From Adiantum capillus-veneris (taxonomy: Eukaryota > Streptophyta > Polypodiopsida > Polypodiales > Pteridaceae), in assembly GCA_014529385.2 (NCBI GenBank), contig CM043963.1:72002412-72066411 (forward strand): 64,000 nucleotides of DNA, given 5' to 3'. The notes beneath the pieces were generated by a model, which saw only the letters and a list, made by a program, of their open reading frames with translations, did no database searches and was not told the origin of the DNA. Positions 1 through 11,186 of the stretch are shown piece by piece (within the stretch, counting starts at the first letter, position 1; every line of letters starts with the position of its first letter). Both the position numbers and the translations under genes were made by a program.

Positions 1-31
1 TTCATGCATGTCGACAATGGTATTATGAATG

Positions 32-35
<4 letters not shown>

Positions 36-64
<29 letters not shown>
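36..64. repeat. (GA)n microsatellite
   Basis: Uninterrupted GA dinucleotide run in the presumed 5' leader of the copia element. No coding content. Confidence 0.95.
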
Positions 65-67
<3 letters not shown>

Positions 68-144
68 TGCACATTTCACTAGGTTGAGAGAGAGATTTCA
101 CTTAGGCAGATTTCAAAATTTTAAAGTGAAATTACATTAGAACT

Positions 145-146
<2 letters not shown>

Positions 147-184
<38 letters not shown>
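147..184. repeat. (CA)n microsatellite
   Basis: Uninterrupted CA run about 170 bases before the copia gag start. It probably lies in the element's untranslated leader. Confidence 0.95.
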
Positions 185-186
<2 letters not shown>

Positions 187-351
187 GAGGGAGACGTCTC
201 TCACATCTTTGGACGTTCATTGAGGATCCTTCTTGCGTTTATCGTTGACAGGAGGTAGTCTTCATATTTCACTAGTTCTCAATTGCGGCCTTCACCATAC
301 ATGATGTGCAGATTCTGCGATCTTATCTTATACGTCTTCTCGCAACAAGAT

Positions 352-957
352 ATGGCTATGACTATTCTTGTCAATGGATTTCCTCCTGGCCAGCGATCTG
401 TTCCTCCTTTCCAAGGCCAAGGATTTCTAGGCTAAAAAGCAAAGGTGTTGTTAGTTCTTGAAGGCGATGAACTCTCTGATGTTGTCCTTGGAAATCGTGT
501 TTGTCTGCCTCAACCTGTTGATACACATCATGATAACTTGCTTATCACTGAAGGACGCACATTTAAAGATTGGAATGTTGCCCATATGGATTGGCAACAA
601 CGTGATAAAGTAGCTTGTCGGTATATTTTTTTTGCTCTTACCGATTCCCTTTTGCTTGATATATATAAACTGCTTACTTCCCACGACGTATGGAAGTACC
701 TTATTGCAAACTTTCAGAAGAAATCTGTTACAAAAATACTTTATTTGAGAGGGTTGCTTAACAAGTTACAATATGAAGTTGGTACTGCCATGACGGGACA
801 TATTGAATCTTTCAAATCTATTATTAATCAACTTGCTGCCGGTGATCCTGTTCCACAAAAACAATTGATTACACTTCTTCTTGATACGGTGAAGGACTCC
901 TCTTATGATAACATTGTTACTATTCTCTCCAATAAAGATGGTCTGGATTTCGAATAA
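352..957 (+). pseudogene. Copia element A gag (N-terminal part)
   Basis: From ATG 352 the frame reads through an in-frame TAA at 433-435 and continues to 957. It encodes a helical copia gag (UBN2-like) with the typical W-x-x-D, aromatic and LRGLLNKLQ-type segments. Gag would form the particle that encloses the element RNA. A frameshift after 957 separates it from the downstream zinc knuckle. No capsid function is expected because the frame is broken at least twice. Confidence 0.7.
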
Positions 958-1062
958 GCCTGCATGTCTTAATTGAATACTCTCAACGTCAAGAACGCCA
1001 TAATGTTGGTCATGATACAGCTATGATTTCACAAGAGGAGACTGAGTCACAACAGATGGGAC

Positions 1063-2430
1063 GTGCTTTTTATGCTCAAAGGCATCCATTTCAACGAGGA
1101 AACCATAGAGGTGGACGGCACGGTAATGTTTTTCTCTCGTCTCAAATTTCCCAATAAGCAATGTTCTTACTGCAACAGAAATGGCCATACTGAAGATGAT
1201 TGTTGGGCACATCAATATGATAAAAAACACAATATTACCACGAAACAACCACGTTTATCTAGAGACTCTTCTTCTTCTTCTTGTGAATATTGTGGACGAT
1301 CTGATCATCCCAATCATATGTGCTATAAGCGTCGATTCGACACAGGTCGTAATAGAGCATATGCTATTGGATATCGAAACAATATTGTACCAAAAACAAG
1401 CTACATCCTATGTTCAGTTGCTCCAGATAGAATACTTCATGTACGTGATGGATCACTTCTTATTGTCGATTCTAGTGCTACAGGAAATATGACATATCAG
1501 TCCAAGTGGCTCCATAACTATCATCAACTACCAGCTCAAAGTGTTGTTTATCTTGCTGATGATATGACTTGTCAAGTAAAGGGTATTAGAGACTTATATC
1601 TTGGTACCTTATCTTCTTCCACTCAAATTTTGCGAGGATTATTACATGTACCTGATCTTCAACATAATCTTCTTTCAGTTGCTAGACTTGTTGATCTTGG
1701 TCTATTTGTTGGATTTGATCATACCAAATGCCGAATTGAGAAATATGGACAGACTATAGCCACTTCTCCTCGAAACGGTAATTTGTTTGAACTCTCTCTC
1801 AATGATGATGTATCAAATGTTGTCACTGCTCCAGGTGATCATGATTGCAAAGTATGGCATCATCGTTTTGTTCATGCTGATTTCTCAAAACTCCTTGATC
1901 TTCAACGTCGTGATCTTGTTCATGGCATGGATCTTAAAGCCCATCCCCATATGGGAATTTGTGAGTTTTGTGCTCTTGGGAAACATAATCATAAACCCTT
2001 TCCTCTTTCAAATACAACTCATTCTCATGACATATTGAATCTTGTTCATACTGATATATGTGGACCTCTACCTTCTTCAAGATCACAATATCACTACTTC
2101 ATTACTTTCATTGATGATTTCTCACGGTATACGACTGTATTTCTACTTAGACAGAAATCTGAGGCCTTATCTGTTTTCAAACAATTCCACAAGACTTTAT
2201 CTGCTTTCAAACAATTCCACAAGGCTACGGAACTTCAAAACGGCCGTCGCCTTAAAAAGCTTCGTAGTGACAACGGAGGCGAATATGTTTCTCGCGAGTT
2301 TGTGAGTTACTATGCTGACAGTGGAATTCATCATGAACACACTATTCCATATTCACCTCAACAGAACCGCATTGCTGAACAAAAGAATCGCACTATCCTC
2401 AATGTTGTAAGATGTATGATAATTCATTAA
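1063..2430 (+). pseudogene. Copia element A zinc knuckle, protease and integrase
   Basis: This one reading frame has a gag zinc knuckle (CSYCNRNGHTEDDC, C-x2-C-x4-H-x4-C). Next comes an aspartic protease motif altered to DSSA instead of DSGA, followed by a GAG-pre-integrase segment with VWHHR and C-x2-C. The integrase core has HTDICGP, SDNGGE and the AEQKN segment that carries the catalytic Glu. A 30-bp unit is tandemly duplicated at about 2167-2226, repeating the SAFKQFHK peptide inside the integrase. The frame stops at a TAA (2428-2430), but the same frame continues with further stops into the reverse transcriptase. These are nonsense mutations rather than frame changes. Confidence 0.8.
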
Positions 2431-3519
2431 GGTTTATCTCGTGTTTTCTGGGTTGAATCTACTTTGACAACAGTATTTATTTAGAATCATCTTCCTACTA
2501 TTGCACCCTCTGGTAAGATACCCATCACATCATGGGCAGGTGACATTCCTTCTGTATCTCATTTTTGAACCTTTGGATGCATTGCTTATATTCATATTCC
2601 CAAAGAAACACGAACAAAGCTTGATGCTCCTGGTCTTAAAATTATTTTTATTGAATATTCTGACACTTCCAAAGGCTACAAATTGTATGAGCCTTCCTCC
2701 AAGAAAGTAATTGTGAATCGTGATGCCACTTTTAACGAACAACTTATGGGAGGCTCATGGTCCATGGATGATTCTAATGATACTAAATCATTGCTTCAAG
2801 CTTTTTCATTTCATTCAGATGATGAAACTCTTCCTATAGAGCAGCTTTCCTCTTCACAACCATCCATTCCGAATGTTGCCAATGATGATATTGATATTTT
2901 TGTTGATCTGCCTATTGATTTTGAACATGGCTCATGTCATGTTTATGATGACGATATTGTTGATAATGCTTTCTCTACTTTTGAAGATCACGTTACTTAT
3001 GATGAAGCTATCTCTTCACCACAAAAGGATCAATGGCAAGAGGCTATGGAAGCAGAGTATGATTCCCTTATCTCTAAAGGTACATGGATACCAACTGAAC
3101 TACCTCCTGGTCGTACAGTTATTAAGTGTAAGTGGTTGTATAAGACAAAAGAAAAAGCAGGATCTTTTTGCAAGTTCAAGGCATGTCTAGTTGCAAAAGG
3201 TTACTCCCAAGTAGCTTGTGTTGATTATCAAGAGACCTTTTCACCAGTTGTTCGCATTACAAGTGTTCGAGTTTTATTGGCATTTGCTGTTCAATTTGAT
3301 TTAGAAGCTCATCAAATGGATGTGCGAACTGCTTTTCTTAATGGTGACTTGGAAGAGGAAATTTATATGGAACAACTAGAAGGGTTTGTTATTCCAGGTA
3401 AAGAAGACCTTGTTGCTCAACTCCATAAGGCACTATATGGTCTCAAACAAGCTTCGCGAGCTTGGTATACAAAATTTGATCTTTTTCTCACCTCTAAAGG
3501 ATTATATCTTGCTCTTTAG
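2431..3519 (+). pseudogene. Copia element A integrase C-terminus and reverse transcriptase N-terminal half
   Basis: It continues in the same frame as the upstream block, with stops near 2482 (TAG) and 2566 (TGA). The last 278 codons are open and carry classic copia RT segments: WQEAMEAEYDSL, KCKWLYKTK, KACLVAKGYSQ, DYQETFSPVVR, MDVRTAFLNGDLEEEIYM and LHKALYGLKQASRAWY. It ends at a premature TAG just before the YxDD region. The enzyme would copy element RNA into DNA in a cytoplasmic particle, but it cannot be made intact here. Confidence 0.85.
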
Positions 3520-4200
3520 ATCCCAAATTATACATAAAACACCAAGGTAGCAGCTTTGTGATTCTTGCTCTTTATGGGGATGATACCATCCTTGTTTCCA
3601 ATGATTTGAGATTTCTTCAGCAAGTGAAAAAGTTATTATTTTCTGCATTTGATATGGTGGATCTTGGAGAGATTCACTCGTGTCTTGGCATTCAATTCTA
3701 ACGAAAACCATACAAAAGGTATTTTATTCCTTTGATAGTCAAAGTTTCTTGCAGATACTATTCCAAAAATTGGTATGGAATCTGCACATTCGGCCAACAC
3801 ACCTTGTCTTGTGAGATCTACGAAGAACACTTCTGACAATGGTGGTCAACTTGTCACAAATCAACCTTATGCTAACTTGATTGGATGTCTTCAGTTTGTT
3901 GGCATGAATACTCGTCCTGATATTTTGTTTGTTGCTAATTATCTTGGACAACATCTTGCACGTCCTTCTCTTAAGCATTGGTCTGCAACAAAGCGTGTAT
4001 TATTGAAATACTTGAAAGACACTGAAGATTTTGGTTTGGTCTATCGTTGACAACTCACATCAGATTCCATGCAATCTCTTTCTCTTTTGGGTTACACAGA
4101 TGCAACCTAGGCAAGCTCACATTTAATTATGCGATCTACTAGTGGAAATTGCTTCTTTATAAATGGTTGTCTTGTTTCTAAGACCAGCAAGAAACAACGC
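3520..4200 (+). pseudogene. Copia element A RT C-terminal half and RNase H, 5' part
   Basis: Conceptual translation gives the RT active-site box as LYGDDT (copia usually has YVDD), then LFSAFDMVDLGEIHSCLGIQF and the connection domain with NTRPDILFVANYLGQHLARP. RNase H starts with a STSGNCFFINGCLVS-like segment and breaks off at SKKQ, exactly where element B begins. Multiple stops and at least one frame change are present. The missing part of RNase H lies beyond element B at about 10702. Confidence 0.8.
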
Positions 4201-6408
4201 TGGTGCAGCCAAAGTTGCTCCGAGCTAGGAGATGGTCAATGCCAGGCAGAGGCAGCATGTGACTGCAGTGCAGAAGGCTAGGGCAGGTGCCAAGGCCCTA
4301 GGCAACCCAAGCGTAGCGGAAGTGTATGCTAAATGTGGTTTTTTAGGCCAAAGGTGTGCTGCAAAGAGCCAAACAGGTTGGTGGCCTACTATGCCCGAGA
4401 TGTGGGTTTTACATGCTAGAATGTAGTGTTCAGTGTGCTCTAGAAGCCGGTCCAGATGGCTCATCAAACGGAGCCCCACTGCTCAAGATATTGCAGTTTA
4501 AAGTTGGAGTGTGTTGCAGATCTCCGACGGACACGACAGCTAGGGACAGGTGGCCCGGGCTCATGATAGTGTATACATATGTAGTGCTCGAGTTGTGGAG
4601 CATGCCTGTCTTCTCGGATTGCAAATCGGAGCTCTGGATAGCAAGTTATGGCCATTAGAAGACTTTCTGGGGGCCGGTTCTGAGCCCACTTGACCGCATG
4701 GGAAGATGTGCCATCTGGCAGTTTTATGGCCTTGCCAAGGTTCTCAGTGGAAGTGTGCATCATGTGGAGCTAGCACGAATTGACGGTTCATCAAAAGGAC
4801 ACTCAGTCAGCTAGATGCGGTAGGACGAAGTCAGAAGGTGATGCCGAGAGAAGAATTGGCAGATGTTTTTCATCATTTTTTCGGCCTCGAGTGGCACTCC
4901 TAAAAACCTCAAAAGGCGGCAAGGTTTTTATGGGCCGGGACCGGCACGAAAAAGATTCGGCATGGCTCGACGACACGAAGTTCTGACGCGCGGGCAAGAT
5001 ATAGGGACCGGGTAAAGGCAAGCCCAAAAGGGGGTTTTTTTTTAAGTTAGCATGGGGATTTTTTTCAATTTTTCAAGGGTCTTGGAGGCCATGGGCCACA
5101 GAGCTCCCACGTGGCGCAAAAATGAACCCACATGCGGGTGGCGAGCGGCAGACCACGCTGTATCTACTCCAGGGCGTGAGCCCCTTCATTAGCATGTGAA
5201 GGAGAGAGAGGAGCTCCTTGAGCTCCTGAACTATGGTGGCGAGCGCCTCTGGCGCTGCACAGACGGAGACGGGCTGGTTTTGGCGGGAGTTGGCGAGGCG
5301 GGGTGGTGCAGTGGCATGCCCGCGTAGCGATGAGCAAGGCGGTGCGCCGTGTGACAGGCAATGATGTGGCAACCCCAGTGGGGGGGTCCGTTCCCGCATC
5401 CCTAGGGGCGTCGAAATTTTAAAGGAGAGAGAGGGGGCAATAGCGATATCACTATTGCCTCCCCCCTCGTGTAAGGGGAAAGTCCCATAGCATAGTAGGT
5501 GAGCCAAAGAGAGAGAGAGAGAGGGCCAGGAGGCCTCCAAAGGGTGCAAAGCAAAGCCAAGGCCGGACAAAGTGAACCAAAGAGCAAAAGGGCCAAGGAG
5601 GAGTCGGATGGATAGAGGGAGAGAGTCAAAGTCAAAATTGAGCACCATAAGGTGAGCCTAAAGAGGGTAAAAACTGAAGGATAAAAAATAAAAAATAAAA
5701 AAGCTAGGGGGCAATAGCTACATCGCTAATGCCCCCCCCCCCCCCCCCAAGTGCAAAGAGTGAAGAGGAGAGAGATAGAGCAAGGCGGTGCCCCCTTCCC
5801 AAAAATTGCCAATTCAAGGTGCCAAGTGGACCAATTAAATTGTAAATTCTTAAATTAAAGGCCCCCCTATAAAAGTCAAAAATGGATCAAATTAAGGGCT
5901 TTTTGTTTTGCCTTTTGAGGTCGCGTTTGAAGCCTGCAAAGTGGAGTTCTCTAGCAAGCTAGCCCCTTTGTAACATTTGCTTGAAAGTGGCCATGGTGAT
6001 GGCATTGCAAGCCAGTGTATATGTTTTCTCAAGTGCAATCAAACCACAGTTGCCTCCCATGCTGTTGTTTGCCCTTCCCCCCTTCTCTTTCTCCTACTTT
6101 CATGGTTCTCCTCGGTGCCGACTGTGTGGAAGTGTGTGCCCCCCAGGGCCGACGGTGTTTTGAGTGAGGGAGTGAGATTGAGTGTCTGTGTGCGTGTGTA
6201 AGGGTGGAGACTGGCAGTGGTAGTAGGTGTATCTTGTGTGGTGGTTTGTAGAGTGTGTGAACAATGGCAATTGAGCAGGCGGTGGTCTGCTAGTGTAGAG
6301 TGTTTCTTTGAAGGTGTTTTCCGAGAGGATAGGGGTGATGTGAATGCCCTGAGCTATAGAGAGGCCCTTGTGTTTGTGTTGGGCGTGTTCCCCCATTCCC
6401 CCTCTCCA
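4201..6408 (+). repeat. Element B 5' LTR
   Basis: Direct copy of 8502-10697; the first 80 bases differ at about five positions. It contains a CCAAT at 5831, TATAAAAG at 5868-5875, a long C-run near 5734 and two hairpin-forming stretches in U3. One hairpin is at 5434-5463 and the other at 5706-5740. Sequence downstream of the TATA box would be R/U5. Open frames on its minus strand are not conserved in the other LTR. Confidence 0.85.
5868..5875 (+). promoter_or_regulatory. TATA box in element B 5' LTR
   Basis: TATAAAAG is preceded by a C-run and by CCAAT about 37 bases upstream, with a matching site in the other LTR. It is the expected core promoter of the element transcript. Confidence 0.65.
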
Positions 6409-6413
6409 TCTTT

Positions 6414-6425
6414 TGGTGCCCCCAC
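6414..6425 (+). other. Element B primer binding site-like sequence
   Basis: TGGTGCCCCCAC lies six bases after the 5' LTR end, starting with the TGG expected opposite a tRNA CCA end. The same twelve bases occur at the equivalent place in element C. I could not assign the tRNA. Confidence 0.6.
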
Positions 6426-6504
6426 GGAGGAGTATGTTGATGCTCCTAGTTGAAGTCAAAGCGGTGATTTTGGTGATGCCAAAGGTGCGGCCTTTGAAGA
6501 GCAA

Positions 6505-7062
6505 GTGCTGCTAGTGATGGCTTGGGCAGGATTTCCCATTTTCACTGGGGTTGAAGATGCGGAAACTTCGCTTCAAGACTACGGATTGTTCGTGTTGGAA
6601 AGCGGTTTATCGAGAGAAGATGGTGCGGTACAGGTGTTCCCGCTCTTGGTTCGTGGTAAAGCAAAGCTATGGTTCGATAGCCTGGGTGAAGAAGAAAAAG
6701 CAGATTGTGTGGCCCTGGAGGCGGCTTTTCGAAGCAGATTTGTTGGGGATGCGCAGCTGGATGTCGTAAAGCGGAAGCTAGACAGTTTGAAGCAAAGCTT
6801 GGAAGGAGATTTTCAAGCGTTCGAGTGGGAGTTCGAAGCCCTTTGGGGAAAATTGATCAAGGTAACTGCTGCAGAAAATGCCAGTTTTTTGAAGTTGTGT
6901 AAGTTTATGAATTGCCTGCATGAGGAAGTGCGAGATAAGGTGGAAATAGAGGGTCCAATTTCGTATGAGGAGGCGGTAGCTCTAGCGAGAGGGCGAACCA
7001 AAAAGATTTTGAAGAAGCGCGAGGCAAGGTGGTGTTTACAAAGTGCTGTGATGCCAAAGTAG
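6505..7062 (+). CDS. Element B gag-like protein (retrotransposon gag domain)
   Basis: The frame is 185 codons. The first ATG in it is at 6514 (MAWAGFPIF), because the frame upstream uses non-ATG codons. It has the retrotransposon-gag core KLWFDSLGEEEKADC followed by FEWEFEALWGKL and LHEEVRDKVEIEGP, matching the SxxA..WFxxL...F...F pattern of Ty3/gypsy gag. The equivalent peptide of element C is TWFDSLPEEVKE, so the two gags look distantly related. A TAG at 7060-7062 ends it, but the same frame stays open from 7069 to 7335 with an E/V-rich tail. The stop may therefore be a mutation. No zinc knuckle was seen. Confidence 0.65.
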   Translation: MLLVMAWAGFPIFTGVEDAETSLQDYGLFVLESGLSREDGAVQVFPLLVRGKAKLWFDSLGEEEKADCVALEAAFRSRFVGDAQLDVVKRKLDSLKQSLEGDFQAFEWEFEALWGKLIKVTAAENASFLKLCKFMNCLHEEVRDKVEIEGPISYEEAVALARGRTKKILKKREARWCLQSAVMPK

Positions 7063-8501
7063 TGTGATGTGATGGTAGCGGAGCCGCAGGTGATGCAAAG
7101 AGAAGTGCAAGTGCGAGAAGAACCAAGAGTTCTTTGGCTACAAAGAGACAGGATGGTTCCTATGCCAAAGATTCCGGCTAGAGCAGTTCCAGTTGTGGAG
7201 GAAGTGCAGGTGGTTCTAGAGTGGACAAAGAATGTGCTGCCAAGTTTGAGTGAAGCTATTGAAGCTCCATTGAAGTGCAGTAAAGAGCAAGGAGTGCGGT
7301 TTGCAGACGAGGTGGAAGCGGTGAAGCTAGAGTAGGTTCCTGAGCTTGAAACCGAAGAGGAGATTGGTCGAGTGACAGTAGCTCTATGGACGCGGACACG
7401 AGTTGGGAGACCAAGTCATCCCAATCCAGGTATGATGAGTTTGACCTCTTACATGTGAGTAGAGAGGCAGTGAATATGTGCGAAGAGCAGCATGAAGTGC
7501 AAGCCGAAGTGCTTAGTGAAGACCAAATGGAGCAGTCTAGGCCTATAGGTGGTGAAGAGCAGGTAAAGCTGGTTTGAAGTGCCATGCTAATGGTCATATT
7601 GATGAAGATAGCTGTAGAGTATGCCATGGTGGTGCAACAAGTGCAGAATTTTTCCAAAAGGTGTGAAGCAATTGTACCTATGGGAGAGGACGAGGAGGAT
7701 GTGATAGAGAATGAGTTTCTCTCTTCCTTGGCAGAAATTGAGGATGCAGCAGTAGAAGAGCAGGTAATTGCAGCGGACAAGCAGGTGGTGCTTATTGACC
7801 TTGAAGGGCCAATTGACGAGGAGGAGCTTGACAATGGTGGAATTGAGTTCATGGCAGGTGAGAAGGGCAAAGCGGAGTCAAAGTTAGAGATGCTTGCTAC
7901 GCAGTCAATGCCCTCTATGAGACAGGTGATGCGGATTCCAAAGTGGTGTCCAAGCTTTCTAAGGAGGTATGTCAGTGGTGGTTGAAGGGAATGCTAATCA
8001 AAGCAGCTGTGCAGTATGCAATTGAGCAGGTGCAGGATCTGCTAGATGAGGATCTAGCTTTACATGGATGGGAGGGCGGGTCAGGCAGGTCATGAGTGTT
8101 GATTGAGCAGGATGGTGAGCACGAGAGTGCTCTATTTGGTGTTTTTGGAGGAGCTTGGTTGCGGGTGGGCAGTTTGCCAAGAAGTGCTTGGATTAATAAA
8201 AGTGTGTGGATGGCACCTTGGTTATGTAGTTGGATATTTGCCTTGGTGTGGCACTATGTAAAGCTGTTTCAAATGGATGGAAGAGACCAATGCAAAGTGT
8301 TCGACCCAGGCGGTTGATAATAGATAAAGCAGGGGGTTGGGCAACCCGCATGAACAAAGACGGTGGGTAGAAGGTGCCAGTGGTGTACATATATTCGGTG
8401 GTTTTGCAATGTACAGAGAGTCTGTTTTTGGTGTGTTTTTTTTAGTGCAATAAGGCCATGTGTGGTTGAACATAAATGTTCAACGAGGGGGTGCGCAATG
8501 A
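7063..8501 (+). other. Element B interior, acidic low-complexity frames without pol domains
   Basis: Broken frames (7069-7335, 7386-7577, 7584-7985) encode Glu/Val-rich sequence with no recognisable protease, RT or integrase motif. They may be the remains of a single gag extension interrupted by stops and frame changes. A G-rich tract (GAGGGGGTG) at about 8484-8492 before the 3' LTR could be the polypurine tract. Confidence 0.5.
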
Positions 8502-10697
8502 TGGTGCAGCCAAAGTTGGTCCGAGCTAGGAGACGGTCAATACCAGGCAGAGGCAGCATGTGAGTGCATTGCAGAAGGCTAGGGCAGGTGCCAAGGCCCT
8601 AGGCAACCCAAGGGTACCGAACGTGTAAGCTAGATGTGGTTTTTTAGGCCAAAGGTGTGCTGCAAAGAGCCAAGCAGGTTGGTGGCCTTCCATGCCTGAG
8701 ATGTGGGTTTTATGTGCTAGAATGTAGTGTTCAGTGTTCGCTAGAAGCCCGTCCAGACGGCTCGTCAAACGGAGCCCCCATGCTCAAGATATTGCAGTTT
8801 AAAGTTGGAATGTGTTGCAGATGCCCGACGGACAGGGCAGCTAGGGACAGGTGGCCCGGGCTGATGACAATGCATACATATGTAGTGCACAAGTTGTGGA
8901 GCATGCCTGTCTTCTCCAATTGCGAATCGGAGCTCTGGATAGCAAGTTATGGCCATTAGAAGATTTTTCGGGGGCCGGGTCTGAGCCCACTTGACCGCAT
9001 GGGAAGATGTGCCATCTGGCAATTTTATGGCCTCGCCAAGGCTCTCAGTGGAAGTGTGCGTCATGTGGAGCTAGCACGAATCGACGGTTCGTCAAACGGA
9101 CGCTCAGTTAGCTAGATGCGGCAGGACAAAGTCAGAAGGTGATGCCGAGAGAAGAATTGGTAGACATTTTTCATCATTTTTGCGGCCTCGAGTGGCAGTC
9201 CTAAAAACCTCAGAAGGCGGCAAGGTTTTTATGGGCCGGGATCGGCACGGCTTGACGGCACAAAGTTCAGGCGCGCGGGCAAGATATAGGGACCGGGTAA
9301 AGGCAAGGCCAAAAGGGGTTTTTTTTAAAGTTAACATGGGGATTTTTTTCAATTTTTCAAGGGTCTTGGAGGCCATGGGCCACAGAGCTACCACGTGGCA
9401 CAACAATGAACCCACATGCGGGTGGCGAGCGGCAGACCGCACTGTATATACTCCAGGGCGTGAGCCCCTTCATTAGCATGTGAAGGAGAGAGAGGAGCTC
9501 CTTGAGCTCGTGAGCTATGGTGGCAAGCGCCTATCGCGCTGCGCAAGCGGAGACGGGCTGGTTTTGGCGGCAGTTGGCAAGGCGGGGCGGTGCAGTGGCA
9601 TGCCCGCGTAGTGGTGAGCAAGGTTGTGCGCCGTCGGACAAGCAATGATGTGGCGACCCCAGTGGGGGGGTCCATTCCCGCGGCCCTAGGGGCACCGAAA
9701 TTTTAAAGGAGAGAGAGGGGGCAATAGCGATATCGCTATTGCCTCCCCCCTCATGTAAGGGGAACGTCCCACAGCAGAGTAGGTGAGCCAAAGACAGAGA
9801 GAGGACCCGGAGGCCTCCAAAGGGTGCAAAGAAAAGCCAAGGCCGGACAAAGTGAACCAAAGAGCAAAAGGGCCAAGGAGGAGTCGGATGGATAGAGGGA
9901 GAGAGTCAAAGTCAAAATTGAGCACCATAAGGTGAGCCTAAAGAGGGTAAAAATTGAAGGATAAAAAATAGAAAATAAAAAAACTAGGGGGCAATAGCGA
10001 CATTGCTAATGCCCCCCCCCCCCCCCAAGTGCAAAGAGTGAAGAGGAGAGAGATAGAGCAAGGCGGTGCCCCCTTCCCAAAAATTGTCAGTTCAAGGTGC
10101 CAAGTGGACCAATTAAATTGTAAATTCCTAAATTAAAGGCCCCCCCTATAAAAATCAAAAATGGATCAAATTAAGGGCTTTTTTTTTGCCTTTTGAGGTG
10201 CCATTTGAAGCCTGCAAAGTGGAGTTCTCTAGCGAGCTAGCCCCTTTGTAACTTTTGCTTGAAAGTGGCCATGGTGATGGCATTGCAAGCCAGTGTAGAT
10301 GTTTTCTGAAGTGAAATCAAGCCACATTTGCCTCCCATGCTATTGTTTCCCCTTCCCCCCTTCTCTTTCTCCTGCTTTCATGGTTCTCCTCGGTGCCGTT
10401 GGTGTGGAAGTGTGTGCCCCCCCCCCCCCCCCCCCCCCGGGCCGACGGTGTTTTGAGTGAGGGAGTGAGATTGAGTGTCTGTGTGCGTGTGTAAGGGTGG
10501 AGACAGGCAGTGGTAGTAGGTGCATCTGGTGTGGTGGTTTGTATAGTGTGTGAACAATGGCAATTGAGCAGGTGGTGGTCTGCTAGTGTATAGTGTTTCT
10601 TTGAAGGTGTTTTCCGAGAGGATAGGGGTGTTGTGAATGCCCTGAGCTATAGAGGCCCTTGTGTTTGCCGGGCGTGTTTCCCCATTCCCTCTCTCCA
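8502..10697 (+). repeat. Element B 3' LTR
   Basis: Direct copy of the 5' LTR with several per cent divergence and small indels in its C-runs. It has TATAAAAA at 10147-10154. A perfect 24-base palindrome lies at 9720-9743 (GGCAATAGCGAT followed by its reverse complement). The copia RNase H sequence resumes immediately after it. Confidence 0.85.
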
Positions 10698-10701
10698 ATG
10701 T

Positions 10702-11066
10702 TGTGTTGCAGTTTCTACAACTGAGTCAGAATATGTCGCGGCATCAATTGCAGCTCGTGAGTATATCTGGCTTTGACAAATGTTGGTTGATATTGGTCAC
10801 TCTCCTCTTTCTAGCACACCTTGCGGTGTGACAACCAAAGTGCTATTAGTCTTGCAAAAGACTATGTTCAACATAATAAGTCAAAGCACATTGATGTCCA
10901 TTATCATTATGTCAGATATAAAGTACGCAAAGAAACCATTATGGTTGAACACTGTCCAAGTGACCAAATGATTGCAAACATTCTTACCAAAGGCCTCAAA
11001 GAGTCACGTTTCATCCTCTTGCGCTCGGAGCTTGGAGTTTCTTTGGCCTCACTCTTTCTAGATTAG
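10702..11066 (+). pseudogene. Copia element A RNase H, 3' part
   Basis: It resumes the RNase H domain cut by element B: VAVSTTESEYVAASIAAREYIWL, then CDNQSAISLAKDYVQHNKSKHIDVHYHYVR and the terminal ILTKGLKESRF motif of copia polyproteins. One frame change is needed between the two parts, near 10830. It ends at the TAG just after SLFLD. Together with 3520-4200 it completes one domain, which proves the nested insertion. Confidence 0.85.
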
Positions 11067-11186
11067 CTTCTCTGCTATTATGGTAGCTTTGTACATATGA
11101 CATTGTAATCCTATAGGTACCATGCACTATGCACACTCCACATTTGCACATTCTGATCTCTGGGTCACTTCTATATTTGTACATAG

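Larger units (their letters stand above)
4201..10697 (+). mobile_element. Element B: non-autonomous LTR retrotransposon with gag only (TR-GAG-like)
   Basis: It is bounded by two direct copies of a 2.2 kb sequence (4201-6408 and 8502-10697). Both start TGGTGCAGCC and end CTCTCCA. The 2.1 kb interior has a PBS-like TGGTGCCCCCAC and a gag-like frame. No reverse transcriptase, integrase or RNase H is visible in any frame. The insertion cuts the copia RNase H domain: the left flank ends CAACGC and the right flank reads CAATGT, consistent with a decayed 5-bp duplication with two transitions. The last A of the LTR makes the exact edge ambiguous. Mobilisation in trans by a gypsy element sharing the PBS, such as element C, is an inference. 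Confidence 0.8.

Noticed and set aside
5073-5648. 191-codon minus-strand frame in the element B 5' LTR
   Set aside because: The homologous stretch in the 3' LTR (9928-9388) is broken into pieces, and the sequence is a GC-rich LTR.
4196-10702. Clean target site duplication for element B
   Set aside because: The flanks read AACGC and AATGT; they match only if two transitions occurred, so I describe this as decayed rather than exact.
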